From contig CAZEWP010000001.1 in NCBI GenBank assembly GCA_964516285.1, positions 1 to 64,000 on the forward strand: DNA of 64,000 nucleotides. Direction: 5' to 3'. Below are positions 35,062 through 43,336 of the stretch, one piece after another. The notes beneath the pieces were generated by a model. It saw only the letters and a list, made by a program, of their open reading frames with translations, had not been told where the DNA came from and made no database searches. Source of the stretch: UBA1547 sp964516285 (GTDB lineage: Bacteria > Patescibacteriota > Saccharimonadia > Saccharimonadales > Saccharimonadaceae). Made by a program: the position numbers and the translations under genes. Each line of letters begins with the position of its first letter. The first letter of the stretch is position 1.

Positions 35062-36378
35062 TTATTCTAGATTTAAACATTTATAATATTTTTGAAGAAT
35101 ATAACTTGTTGTGTCAAATAATATATCAGAACACACCTTCTTGCCAATAAATCTTGCCTTTCGACACCCTCCTTTACAAATTGGTAGAATCTTACAATTC
35201 AAACAATCATTATCATTAAACGGATTAGTATTAATAAAACGATTATACCTAGAGAAATCCTTTTGTGATGCAAAACCAAAACGCACATTGCCAACAGCTT
35301 CCTCTTTTTTCATGCTTTGAGAACACATAAACAAATCTCCGTCTTGATCAATCATGAAAGATTTATCAAAATCACATTCGCAAAAATTATAAGATATACC
35401 TTCATCAAAAGAATTTGTGATAAAACCCATTTCTTCTGCTCTTTGATAAAGAAATGAAATATTAGCTATGGGTGATTGTTTTTTTATCTTTTCAGAGAAC
35501 ATTTTTCCAGGACTTCTTCCGTCAGTATGTTCATAAACCAAACGAAAAATTAAAACACAACGTTCTTTAATAGCATTAGGTATTCTTTCTAACATAGTTG
35601 GTATACTGGCATAATTATCATCAGTTATGTTAACTCTAAGGATTGATGCAACATCAGATTTAGTTTTTTTACAATAGTTATTAAAATTTCTAATAATAGT
35701 ATCAAAAGTCCCATGCCCAGTATTTTTTATAAAGCGGTATGTATTATGAATATCTCTGTCACCATCCAAAGTTACTTGAACACTTTTAATGTGTAGTTTT
35801 TCGATCTGATTAACAAAATCTTCATCAAGCAATACTCCATTTGTAACAAGACTAGCCACATATTCAAATTTGTATTTATTACGCAATACATCAATCTTCT
35901 TTGTTAGGCGTTGAATAGTATCTTTCGAAAGTAACGGCTCACCACCATACCAAGTTAAATAGAGTGATTTAATGCCAATAAGCTGACTTTCTAACCATAT
36001 AATATAATCTTCTTCAGTTTGCCGACTCATAAATTTACCTGTTTTGGATTCAAAACAGTAGGGACAATCACAGTTACAAGCAAGATTCGGTAAAATAGTA
36101 TGTCGTAATATACTTGACGAATACAAACTCCTACTCCATTCAAGTTTAAAAAATTCAAGCTCATCCATACCATCATCAATAATAAATAATTGTTCTTTTA
36201 ATTGGCTAATCATTTTAAGGCTCTCTGCATCAGACACCACAAAATTTTTTTCTATTAATCGCTGATACAAAACAACTTCTTCAAGAGATAGCTCAACTAT
36301 ATTTTTATATAGGGTGTTATAGATTATTCCACGACCATCGGGTAAATTAACTAGAAAGTTGTAATATGAAAGCTTCAA
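35062..36378 (-). CDS. Radical SAM/SPASM peptide maturase
   Basis: The product has 438 residues from the TTG at 36376-36378. This start is preferred because AAGGAG lies 9 nt before it; a longer frame would contain that Shine-Dalgarno. An N-terminal ~90-residue region could be a peptide-recognition domain. The radical SAM motif CX3CX2C appears as CNCDCPYC, followed by YGGEPLL. The C-terminal SPASM/auxiliary cluster region has CECDFDKSFMIDQDGDLFMC and CLNCKILPICKGGC. Such enzymes install thioether, C-C or other crosslinks in peptides. The gene is transcribed from a strong promoter and followed by the 49-aa peptide gene. Confidence 0.9.
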   Translation of the reverse strand: MKLSYYNFLVNLPDGRGIIYNTLYKNIVELSLEEVVLYQRLIEKNFVVSDAESLKMISQLKEQLFIIDDGMDELEFFKLEWSRSLYSSSILRHTILPNLACNCDCPYCFESKTGKFMSRQTEEDYIIWLESQLIGIKSLYLTWYGGEPLLSKDTIQRLTKKIDVLRNKYKFEYVASLVTNGVLLDEDFVNQIEKLHIKSVQVTLDGDRDIHNTYRFIKNTGHGTFDTIIRNFNNYCKKTKSDVASILRVNITDDNYASIPTMLERIPNAIKERCVLIFRLVYEHTDGRSPGKMFSEKIKKQSPIANISFLYQRAEEMGFITNSFDEGISYNFCECDFDKSFMIDQDGDLFMCSQSMKKEEAVGNVRFGFASQKDFSRYNRFINTNPFNDNDCLNCKILPICKGGCRKARFIGKKVCSDILFDTTSYILQKYYKCLNLE

Positions 36379-36438
36379 CTTTATCCTCTCCTTTTTGTTA
36401 AAAATCAACAAACCTTCTTTCGGGTTTATCTATACTAG

Positions 36439-36467
36439 TTATACACCTATAACAGTAACCTTGTCAA
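36439..36467 (-). promoter_or_regulatory. Sigma70-type promoter of the radical SAM-peptide operon
   Basis: TTGACA (36462-36467) and GTATAA (36439-36444), read on the minus strand, are separated by 17 nt. The transcript would carry a leader of about 60 nt with a strong Shine-Dalgarno. Confidence 0.7.
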
Positions 36468-36547
36468 ACATATGTAGAGACTATATAATATATTTTGTTA
36501 GATATAACTTTTTTATAAAACACCTAATAGAAAGCGTTAGATAGTGT

Positions 36548-37282
36548 ATGATAACCTTTGACCCTAATAAACAAGCCATTTTTGATCCACCAACTTTAAA
36601 TTTAGACAGGCAGGTGGATAAAGCAATTTTAGTTTTTGATGATGAAGTTTGGGAAGATTATATTATTCCTAATAAAGATTTAGTTAGTTTTGATGTTAAA
36701 AATTTAAAAGGCCGAGTTTTCAATACTTTCCGTTATCTAGAACATCACGGGCAAAACGTTTTATTAGTCTATCCATCGACCGGAGGGCCAGCTTCAGCTG
36801 GTGACCTAGAACTTTTGATAGCTAGTGGTGTTAATAAAATAGTTGCTTTTGGAACTTGTGGAGCGATGGATAAAAATATCCCCAAAAACACGATTATTTT
36901 ACCAACTAGCGCTATTCGAGAAGAAGGAGTTAGCTATCATTATTTAGAACCTACTGATGAGATAGCTCAAGAGCAAAATTCAATTAACGCTATGAAAACA
37001 GTTTTTATTAAAAAAGGTGTCGATTATTTAGCTGGTAAAGTTTGGACAACTGATGCAGTTTATCGCGAAACAGTTGGTAAAAAAGAAGCTTTTAAATCAA
37101 AGGGCTGTTTAGCAGTTGATATGGAACTGGCTTCTCTATTAGCGGTGGCTAAATTTCGAGCTATTAAATTTGCTCAGTTTTTGATCACGGATGATAATAT
37201 TGATGGTGTCAATAAAAATAGCAGAGATAGAAATTCTAAAGAATTATTAAATCTTGCACTTGAAATAGTTAAATTATTATAA
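36548..37282 (+). CDS. Nucleoside phosphorylase (PNP/UDP family)
   Basis: The 244-residue product has the family's phosphate and nucleoside blocks: STGGPASAGDLELLIASGVNKIVAFGTCGAM, VWTTDAVYRE, and VDMELASLLAVAKFRAIKFAQFLITDD, where the Met-Glu binds ribose and the Asp acts on the base. It cleaves a purine nucleoside or uridine with phosphate, and the base preference cannot be read here. It is divergent from the radical SAM operon. There is no Shine-Dalgarno before the ATG. Confidence 0.88.
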   Translation: MITFDPNKQAIFDPPTLNLDRQVDKAILVFDDEVWEDYIIPNKDLVSFDVKNLKGRVFNTFRYLEHHGQNVLLVYPSTGGPASAGDLELLIASGVNKIVAFGTCGAMDKNIPKNTIILPTSAIREEGVSYHYLEPTDEIAQEQNSINAMKTVFIKKGVDYLAGKVWTTDAVYRETVGKKEAFKSKGCLAVDMELASLLAVAKFRAIKFAQFLITDDNIDGVNKNSRDRNSKELLNLALEIVKLL

Positions 37283-37560
37283 CTGAATTAAAAAACTGTA
37301 ATTTTTTACATACATCGTGAGATAAAGATTTTGTGCTAAATAATAACTATAAAACACGATTACAGATTTTAAGCCGTGGATTAATTATTGTTTTTTAAAT
37401 ACTTTCCAATAATTGTGATATCCACCATATCAGTATTTAACACTAAAAACTATAGTTAAAGACGCCATAAAAAATCTTTAACTTTTTAAATTAAGTTATA
37501 AAATTCAACATTTACCCATGATTGTGTTACTATAAATTTATTACTAAATAAGTATTTATA
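37283..37560. other. Intergenic region, no gene seen
   Basis: This AT-rich spacer has no convincing gene. CTGTAAT (37296-37302) and ATTACAG (37359-37365) could close a weak stem, with CGTG/CACG inside it. I see no further structure I would defend. Confidence 0.4.
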
Positions 37561-39132
37561 ATGAAAAACCAAAAAACACCGAAACCCCAATCACTTCATC
37601 ATCTATTTGAACAAAAGCGTAAAGAATTTGGAGATCGCCCCTTTATTTGGGATAAATGGCATAGTGAGGATTTTACCCCGCATAGCTATAAAGAGATTAT
37701 TACTGATATTCAAATCGTAGCTAATTATTTATTATTAGCAAAATATAAAGACCAAAGAGTTGTTTTGTTCTCTGAGAATAGTTATTACTGGTATGTCTGT
37801 AATATGGCGATTACTGGCTATGTTGGAATTTCGGTGGCGGCTAATAAAGATTGGCAAGAATATGATTTAGAAAATGCTTTAAAAGTTGTTGGAGCAAAAT
37901 TAGTAATTTATTCAGCTAAAAACGCTGAAACAATTGAAGAGCTTCGGCGTAAGTATAAGAATATTGTTTTTATTTCTATGGATAAAATTGCGGATATTAT
38001 TAAACACAAAAGAGAAGAATCACCAGTGGTCAATAAAAAACTACTAGCCGACAATGCCCAAGCTGGCGATAAGCTATGTCAAATTATATTCACAACTGGA
38101 TCTAGTGGCCTACCTAAAGCTGTGCCGATTTCCTTTAATAATATGGAACCTTGTTATGACATGATGCTTAGTCGGCTTCCTTTTACGGCTAACGATCGAC
38201 ACTACCTGTTTTTGCCACTATCTCATGTCTTCGGTAATATGGCGGCCTTAGTTTCTTTCCGTCAGGGACATAAACTATATCTCTGCTCAGATACTAAAGC
38301 TGTTAAAGAAGAACTTAAAGTTGCCAAGCCAACCATTGTTTGTGGTGTGCCTTTATTTTTAAACAGAATCTATGATGGCCTAAATGAATCAACCGTTCAA
38401 ACCATTAATCGCTTGGCTAAACTTACCACTCCACTGGCTAAAATTGGAATTAATGTCCGTAAAGTTGTTTTTAAAAAACTCTACAAAGCTTTTGGCGGTA
38501 ATCTAAAGTATTTCATTTGCGGAGCAGCCCCTTTAAACCCTGATATCAAGCAACTTTTTTTGAATGTCGGGATTGATTTTGTTGAGGCTTACGGTATGAG
38601 CGAGACATGTGCTTTTATCACTATGGAAAAAAGAGGTCAACAAATTGCTAATTCAGTGGGAACTCCTTATGATGCTGTTGATTGCAAGATTATTGATAAA
38701 GATAAAAATGGGGTTGGCGAAGTAGTTATTAAAGGGCCAAATGTTTTTGCCGGCTATTACAAACAAGGAAAAATTGATAAATCAGCTTTTGATAAAAAAG
38801 GCTATTTTCACACTGGTGATTTAGGTTATTTTGATAAGCAAGGCCGACTCTTTTTAACTGGTCGCAAAAAACGCTTAATCCTAACCTCAAATGGAGAAAA
38901 TGTTTCACCTGATGAATTAGAGGGCTTAATTGCTAAGCACCTAAAAGCTAAAAATATTAAAGTTTTTGCCACTGACGATGGTATTGCCACCATTATTTAT
39001 CCATTAGAAAATGATGGGCGAGCTAATGATGAGTTTAAAGCTATTATTGATGAACTTAATTTAGATTTGCCAAAATTTAAACAAATTAGAGTAGTTAACA
39101 TTAATCGCAGTAGCGAGATGAGTGTTAAATAA
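37561..39132 (+). CDS. AMP-binding acyl-CoA/acyl-AMP ligase
   Basis: The product is a 523-residue ANL-superfamily ligase: the P-loop QIIFTTGSSGLPKAVP (about 176-191), PLSHVFGN, VEAYGMSETCAF, the hinge-region Asp in HTGDLGYFDKQGRLFLTGRKKRLI, and a C-terminal lid domain. The catalytic Lys near the end is plausible (SSEMSVK at the extreme C-terminus). It would activate long-chain fatty acids, useful for an organism that takes lipids from a host. It could also supply acyl donors to the acyltransferase at 33.2 kb, though this is inference from proximity only. No Shine-Dalgarno is evident. Confidence 0.88.
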   Translation: MKNQKTPKPQSLHHLFEQKRKEFGDRPFIWDKWHSEDFTPHSYKEIITDIQIVANYLLLAKYKDQRVVLFSENSYYWYVCNMAITGYVGISVAANKDWQEYDLENALKVVGAKLVIYSAKNAETIEELRRKYKNIVFISMDKIADIIKHKREESPVVNKKLLADNAQAGDKLCQIIFTTGSSGLPKAVPISFNNMEPCYDMMLSRLPFTANDRHYLFLPLSHVFGNMAALVSFRQGHKLYLCSDTKAVKEELKVAKPTIVCGVPLFLNRIYDGLNESTVQTINRLAKLTTPLAKIGINVRKVVFKKLYKAFGGNLKYFICGAAPLNPDIKQLFLNVGIDFVEAYGMSETCAFITMEKRGQQIANSVGTPYDAVDCKIIDKDKNGVGEVVIKGPNVFAGYYKQGKIDKSAFDKKGYFHTGDLGYFDKQGRLFLTGRKKRLILTSNGENVSPDELEGLIAKHLKAKNIKVFATDDGIATIIYPLENDGRANDEFKAIIDELNLDLPKFKQIRVVNINRSSEMSVK

Positions 39133-39160
39133 TTAGTAAGCTAAATTTTACATAGGCGGT

Positions 39161-40068
39161 ATGAAATATAGTAAAGTTTACATTAAACAAGCTAGCACAC
39201 ATGTCGCAGGTCATGTTTTTGAGCATGTTGTGGCTAATTTTATACAAGAAAACCTCTTTACTAAAGGGTACTTAAAACTACTAGATTACCGTTTTGGGCT
39301 TATACAGATGATGGCATTGTTCAGATCCGCTTCGAAACACAACAACAAGCAATCCTAGCTGAATTTGAAAAGAACATAAAACTAGTTGAAGTCTCTGAAA
39401 AACTTGTTAAGGTTGCCCTTGAACAGATTAGTTGTGAATATGAAAAACTGCCAAACTTTAAAATTTCTGAATTATTAGAAGAAATTAAAGAAATAGTTAG
39501 AATAAAATGGGTTGAGTGTGACGATTATTATCGCTCGGCACCGATCCATGATCAAGCTAAGACTTTAAAGTCTGAGTCTGGAGAATTTGGACGCAAAACA
39601 CCACAAAATTTTCAAGAATACGCTTTTATTTACGAGATAGAGGGTTGTCCTTTTGAGCTAAAACCTCTAGCTGTCTATATTGTCTTAGGTCTTGCCTTAA
39701 ACCAGATTATTAAACTTTATGAGGTGCTTGGTAGTTGTTATGACTTCTCTGATGAATGGGCAGAATACCAAGAACTGGTTGGATATGCTCATTATTTAAG
39801 AGTTCCTAAAAAGTCTCAATTAACTTTGGAAGCTTTGCAAAAGATTGAGCTGGCCAACCGCCAAGAAATACTAAATCATGACTTTGCTAAAAAGCTACAC
39901 AACTATATCCAACACCAATCTCTGTCCGCTCACCATTATTTAACACTATCTGAGATGTATGCTTACTCGCACCAGTATATTGGGAAAGCTGGTTGGGATG
40001 AAATTAATACTAGTAAAAATATTGAGAAGATACTGAATTCGCTAAAAATTAGAGTAGAAAAAAGATAG
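39161..40068 (+). pseudogene. Frameshifted gene for an HxxEH (M16-like?) protein
   Basis: The frame starting at 39161 (MKYSKVYIKQASTHVAG...) runs coherently to about 39290 and then reaches a stop near 39358. The coherent protein continues in another frame (WAYTDDGIVQIRFETQQQAI...) without a stop to 40068. Adding one T to the TTTT run near 39290 restores a single product of about 303 residues, so either a homopolymer sequencing error or a real mutation is present. The motif HVFEH near residue 18, with Glu residues about 70 further on, recalls the inverted zinc site of M16 peptidases. That assignment is tentative. It directly follows the acyl ligase gene. Confidence 0.65.
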
Positions 40069-40143
40069 TAAAAAAGTTTAAGATGATTATTCTGGTAAGC
40101 TTCTTATGCTTGATACTTCCCTGTTTTTGGGTATGATTAGAGC

Positions 40144-40169
40144 ATCACGTAAATCTTTTCATGCGTGAT
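40144..40169 (+). promoter_or_regulatory. Leader hairpin of the coiled-coil gene
   Basis: ATCACG (40144-40149) pairs with CGTGAT (40164-40169), 30 nt before the start. The Shine-Dalgarno AAAGGAG follows. The architecture matches leaders at 49.6, 50.5 and 63.2 kb. Confidence 0.45.
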
Positions 40170-40198
40170 ATGTTCTTTTCAGGAAAGGAGCCTCCGTT

Positions 40199-40639
40199 AT
40201 GGACAAATTGTCTGATCTCCGCAAACAGCGCAAAAGACTAGCCTCCAAGCGAGACGAAGTGGAAAAAAGATTAACGCTAAAGAGAAGATGTCTCAAAAAA
40301 ACTCTAACGATACCAAGAGACAGAATGGAGCGTGAGATTCAAAGAATGTCTAGCCAGATGGCTAACCACTTCAAAAATGCTCAATTGCTGTACGGTAAAG
40401 CTGGCGCCCGCGATCATGCACAACGCGCTCAAGATCTAAAACAAAGAGTTAAACACGACCAAGAAGTGCTGGCTGGTGTTAATCGTAAAATCTACTCTCT
40501 AGAAAATGATATTACTAAAACCGAGAAAAAATTAGCTAATATCATCGAGGAGTTAGAAGCTTTAGATCGAGCCTATTATCGTTTGCAGTTGTCTCAGACC
40601 AACTTGCCGGATGGTATTGCTTTTGCCACTTCCGAATAG
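40199..40639 (+). CDS. Small basic coiled-coil protein
   Basis: The 146-residue soluble protein is built almost entirely of heptad-like, highly charged helix (LRKQRKRLASKRDEVEKRL; NRKIYSLENDITKTEKKLANIIEELEALD). No enzymatic motif, signal or membrane segment is visible. It has a strong Shine-Dalgarno (AGGAAAGGAG), a leader hairpin upstream and its own terminator, so it is monocistronic. Codon use is somewhat more GC-rich than in the flanking genes. A structural or nucleoid-type role is possible but unproven. Confidence 0.75.
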   Translation: MDKLSDLRKQRKRLASKRDEVEKRLTLKRRCLKKTLTIPRDRMEREIQRMSSQMANHFKNAQLLYGKAGARDHAQRAQDLKQRVKHDQEVLAGVNRKIYSLENDITKTEKKLANIIEELEALDRAYYRLQLSQTNLPDGIAFATSE

Positions 40640-40648
40640 AACACCCCT

Positions 40649-40673
40649 GCCCTGCTTTTTAGCAGGGCTTTTT
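40649..40673. terminator. Intrinsic terminator between convergent genes
   Basis: Stem GCCCTGC/GCAGGGC (40649-40655 with 40662-40668) is followed by TTTTT. It ends the coiled-coil gene. The reverse strand also has an A/T-rich run that could serve the prenyltransferase gene. Confidence 0.88.
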
Positions 40674-40675
40674 AC

Positions 40676-41695
40676 TTAACTTTGCCGGGCAACAATAAAA
40701 TCGGCTAAAGTTAGAAGTAGTTGTCTAAATTCATTATCTGGTAATGTTTTTAAAGCCTGTTTGGCTAGTTTGATGTGCTGACTGGCTAAATCTTGAGCTT
40801 TCTTTTTAGCAGTTGTTTGATTAATTAATTTTATAATCTCAGCTACTTTAGCATCTGTCATCTCGACTGAGCTATTTAAAGCTTTTAAGACCACCTGTTT
40901 AGCTTGAGTTGGTAATTCAGCAAGCGCTTCTAAAATAACTATGTTACCTTGCTTTTTTTCAATAATGTCTTTGCCAATTTTTTTACCAAATTCTTGTTCA
41001 TCAGCAAAAATATCTAAAATGTCATCTTGAATCTGAAAAGCTAACCCAATGTTGCGCCCATAGTCAGCGACTTTAGCTATTTGCTTATCACTGGCTTCGG
41101 CAACAATCGCTCCAGCTCGACAACAAGCTTCAATTAAACTAGCCGTCTTTTGACTAATCATCAAAAAATAATCGTCTTTAGTAATATCTGAGTAGCGATT
41201 AGTAACAGCATAGGGTTCATCTTCACGACCAGAACGCTCAAATAAAATATCTTTAATTTCACCCTCAACCACTACTTTTAAGGTTTGGCTGTAGAGTCGG
41301 CTAAGAGCTAAGTGGTGCTTAGATTTAGTTAAACCCAGTGACATGGAAGCCACATAATTAAGCACTTGGCATTCAGCAAAAGATTGCCCGTATTTTTGCC
41401 AACAAGTTGGTTGATTGCGCCTAACCACAGAATGATCAATAATGTCGTCAGCTAATAAAGTTGAGTTATGTAAAATCTCAATCGCTGTAGCTGGATAAAA
41501 AAGCTCGTCTAGCTTAGCGCCTAATAGTTGCCCAACAGTTATTACTAAAAACGGTCGAATTCGCTTACCACCGATAGCACACTGGTAAACTGCCTGCTCA
41601 GCAGTAGAAGGATCTAAACTGTCTGATAGCAATTCTCTCAAGTAAGGTTCGAGTTGTTGATTGGTATTAATTAAAGCTTGTTTTAAATTATCCAT
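40676..41695 (-). CDS. Polyprenyl diphosphate synthase
   Basis: The product has 339 residues from the ATG at 41693-41695. It is chosen because AGCAGGAAC lies just upstream, while the longer frame would overlap the divergent response regulator. It has both aspartate-rich motifs, LLADDIIDHS and FQIQDDILDIF, plus GGKRIRPFL and the IGKDIIEKKQG segment. It elongates prenyl diphosphates with isopentenyl diphosphate, probably making the lipid carrier for wall synthesis. Chain length cannot be predicted confidently. Confidence 0.92.
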   Translation of the reverse strand: MDNLKQALINTNQQLEPYLRELLSDSLDPSTAEQAVYQCAIGGKRIRPFLVITVGQLLGAKLDELFYPATAIEILHNSTLLADDIIDHSVVRRNQPTCWQKYGQSFAECQVLNYVASMSLGLTKSKHHLALSRLYSQTLKVVVEGEIKDILFERSGREDEPYAVTNRYSDITKDDYFLMISQKTASLIEACCRAGAIVAEASDKQIAKVADYGRNIGLAFQIQDDILDIFADEQEFGKKIGKDIIEKKQGNIVILEALAELPTQAKQVVLKALNSSVEMTDAKVAEIIKLINQTTAKKKAQDLASQHIKLAKQALKTLPDNEFRQLLLTLADFIVARQS

Positions 41696-41750
41696 AATGT
41701 TCCTGCTTAAATGACTAGTAATTATTGTTTTTTTATTATACCATTGAACT

Positions 41751-42125
41751 ATGGTAAAGATTGCAATTATAGAAGATGATGAACTCATCGGCCAAATGTA
41801 TCGGATGAAATTTGAAGTTGAAAATTTCGATACCGAACTAGCTATTGACGGCGTCTCAGGGCTAGATTTAATAGAAAATTATAATCCAGATTTAGTGCTT
41901 CTCGATTTACAGATGCCAGAGATGAATGGTGATGAAGTGTTAAGAAATATGCGCAAAAAAGACTGGGGGAAAGATATTCCGGTTATTATCCTAACCAACA
42001 CCGGTAAGGAAGAAGCCCCTAAAGGTCTAGATAAATATAATGTTTATAGCTATATTGTCAAAGCAGAGTTAACCCCCCGTGAGGTGGTCGTTAAAGTTAA
42101 AGAAGCTTTAAACTTAAAAGATTAA
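41751..42125 (+). CDS. Receiver-only response regulator (CheY-like)
   Basis: The 124-residue single REC domain has IEDDELIGQMY (acidic pocket), LVLLDLQMPEMNGDEV (phospho-accepting Asp) and ILTNTGKEEAP (Thr), ending SYIVKAELTPREVVVKV (Lys). There is no output domain. A TATTAT/TATACC box lies 8-11 nt before the ATG, suggesting a leaderless start. It is an orphan. The kinase at 29.5 kb is the only histidine kinase in the window and so a possible, unproven partner. Confidence 0.93.
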   Translation: MVKIAIIEDDELIGQMYRMKFEVENFDTELAIDGVSGLDLIENYNPDLVLLDLQMPEMNGDEVLRNMRKKDWGKDIPVIILTNTGKEEAPKGLDKYNVYSYIVKAELTPREVVVKVKEALNLKD

Positions 42126-42134
42126 GATAAATCT

Positions 42135-42884
42135 TTATTCGAAAGATAAATCATTTCTCTGAATACTATTTACTTTCTTAGCGTGGACCACTAATTTTTT
42201 TGAAGGAATATCTGAATAACAAGTTGATAAGGTTAAGACTTGATCTCCAGTGGCAACATGGGTGCTAAAATTGTAAATACTTCTCTTTTTAATTAGTTTA
42301 ATAAAATCATTAAACTCTTCTTTAGAAAAACTGGTGGCAATATAGTCATCTGTATCCAGAATTACATAAATACTAAAAATCTTCCACAAAGCACTTTCTT
42401 GTTCTTGGGCTGTCTGAATGATTAAATTATCTTCATTTAAAAACCAGTCTTTCTTTAAAGTGTTTTTTAATGAGCCAAATAAAGTTAAATCCTTCCTGGC
42501 ATGGGCGTAAAGAATGATATTTTGGTCATTAAAAGAGTTCCGATAATCCATAAAGACCCAACCCGCTTCATTCCTGGTTTTATCAAGAGAATGATTTAAA
42601 TAGAAAGTATTATTAATGGTTTTAACAAAGGGATAATCAATCTTAGTATTTTTGATTTTAAGATATCCAATTATTTCTTGATTAATTTTCTTTAAATCAG
42701 ACCAAGAAATCTTTAAGAAATCATTATCTTCTTTTAGGTTAGCAACTTTATGAACTAATTCAATGTCTTGACTGGTACGCGAAGAATCTCTTTGCCAAAC
42801 AATTATCTTATAAGCGGAAAAGAATAAAACTAAGCTAAGCAACACTATTAGCGCTAAAAATAAAAACCTTTTAGGCCGATTCAT
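42135..42884 (-). CDS. Class-B-like sortase
   Basis: The product has 249 residues with an N-terminal membrane anchor (FLFLALIVLLSLVLFFSAY). The sortase fold has DYPFVKTINNTFYLNHSL, the catalytic His in IILYAHARKDLTLFGSL and the catalytic Cys in VLTLSTCYSD, all in SrtB style. The Arg usually found about ten residues after the Cys appears as Lys (DIPSKKLVVHAKKV). It is the third gene of an operon whose second gene ends in an NPLTS sorting-like signal. Sortase B recognises NP-x-T-type motifs, so the pair makes sense together. The altered Arg could reduce activity or be a lineage variant. Confidence 0.87.
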   Translation of the reverse strand: MNRPKRFLFLALIVLLSLVLFFSAYKIIVWQRDSSRTSQDIELVHKVANLKEDNDFLKISWSDLKKINQEIIGYLKIKNTKIDYPFVKTINNTFYLNHSLDKTRNEAGWVFMDYRNSFNDQNIILYAHARKDLTLFGSLKNTLKKDWFLNEDNLIIQTAQEQESALWKIFSIYVILDTDDYIATSFSKEEFNDFIKLIKKRSIYNFSTHVATGDQVLTLSTCYSDIPSKKLVVHAKKVNSIQRNDLSFE

Positions 42885-42904
42885 CTTCTTCTCTAATAAA
42901 ATAA

Positions 42905-43336
42905 TTAAGCCCTTTTCTTAAGATAAGTTCTAATAGAAAAAACTAATAAGATAGCGCTAACTACAAAAAGCACTCCATAGAGTAAAACACTATCACTTGT
43001 TAAGGGATTAACTGTCCCAGTTTTTGTTACTTTAATAGTTTTAGAGGTAGTGTTTTCACCTTTATAGTCTCCTATTTGAATAGTACACTCACCTTCCAAC
43101 CCCTCAATCACTGGTAGAACCAGACTAAACTTCCCCCCACTAGCTGTGGTGGTGGTAAAGTAGACCGGTTCTTTATTAACATTAAAAACGACAATTTGAA
43201 TCTCTCCTTCACCAGTGCCAGCAACTGTAATTCGGCCATCAGCATAGGTCACGCTATCTAAGGTAATTGTGACGGCCCGAGCATTAGGCGCAAACACTAA
43301 TAAAAGTAAAAGTAGAGATGTTAATAGTTTTTTCAT
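42905..43336 (-). CDS. Small secreted protein with NPLTS-type sorting signal
   Basis: The product has 143 residues: a signal peptide (LLTSLLLLLLVFAPNARA), a compact beta-rich domain of about 85 residues (Ig-like or carboxypeptidase-regulatory-like), then TVNPLTSDS, a hydrophobic helix (VLLYGVLFVVSAILLVFSI) and a basic tail RTYLKKRA. This is a cell-wall sorting layout with NPLTS where SrtB substrates have NPQTN-like motifs. The start codon overlaps the upstream stop (TAATG) and the sortase follows 20 bp later, so the three genes are cotranscribed. Confidence 0.8.
   Translation of the reverse strand: MKKLLTSLLLLLLVFAPNARAVTITLDSVTYADGRITVAGTGEGEIQIVVFNVNKEPVYFTTTTASGGKFSLVLPVIEGLEGECTIQIGDYKGENTTSKTIKVTKTGTVNPLTSDSVLLYGVLFVVSAILLVFSIRTYLKKRA

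Noticed and set aside
39280..39300. Programmed -1 frameshift site in the HxxEH gene
   Set aside because: TTTTGGG is not in the required X-XXY-YYZ register with the upstream frame, and no downstream pseudoknot was evident.
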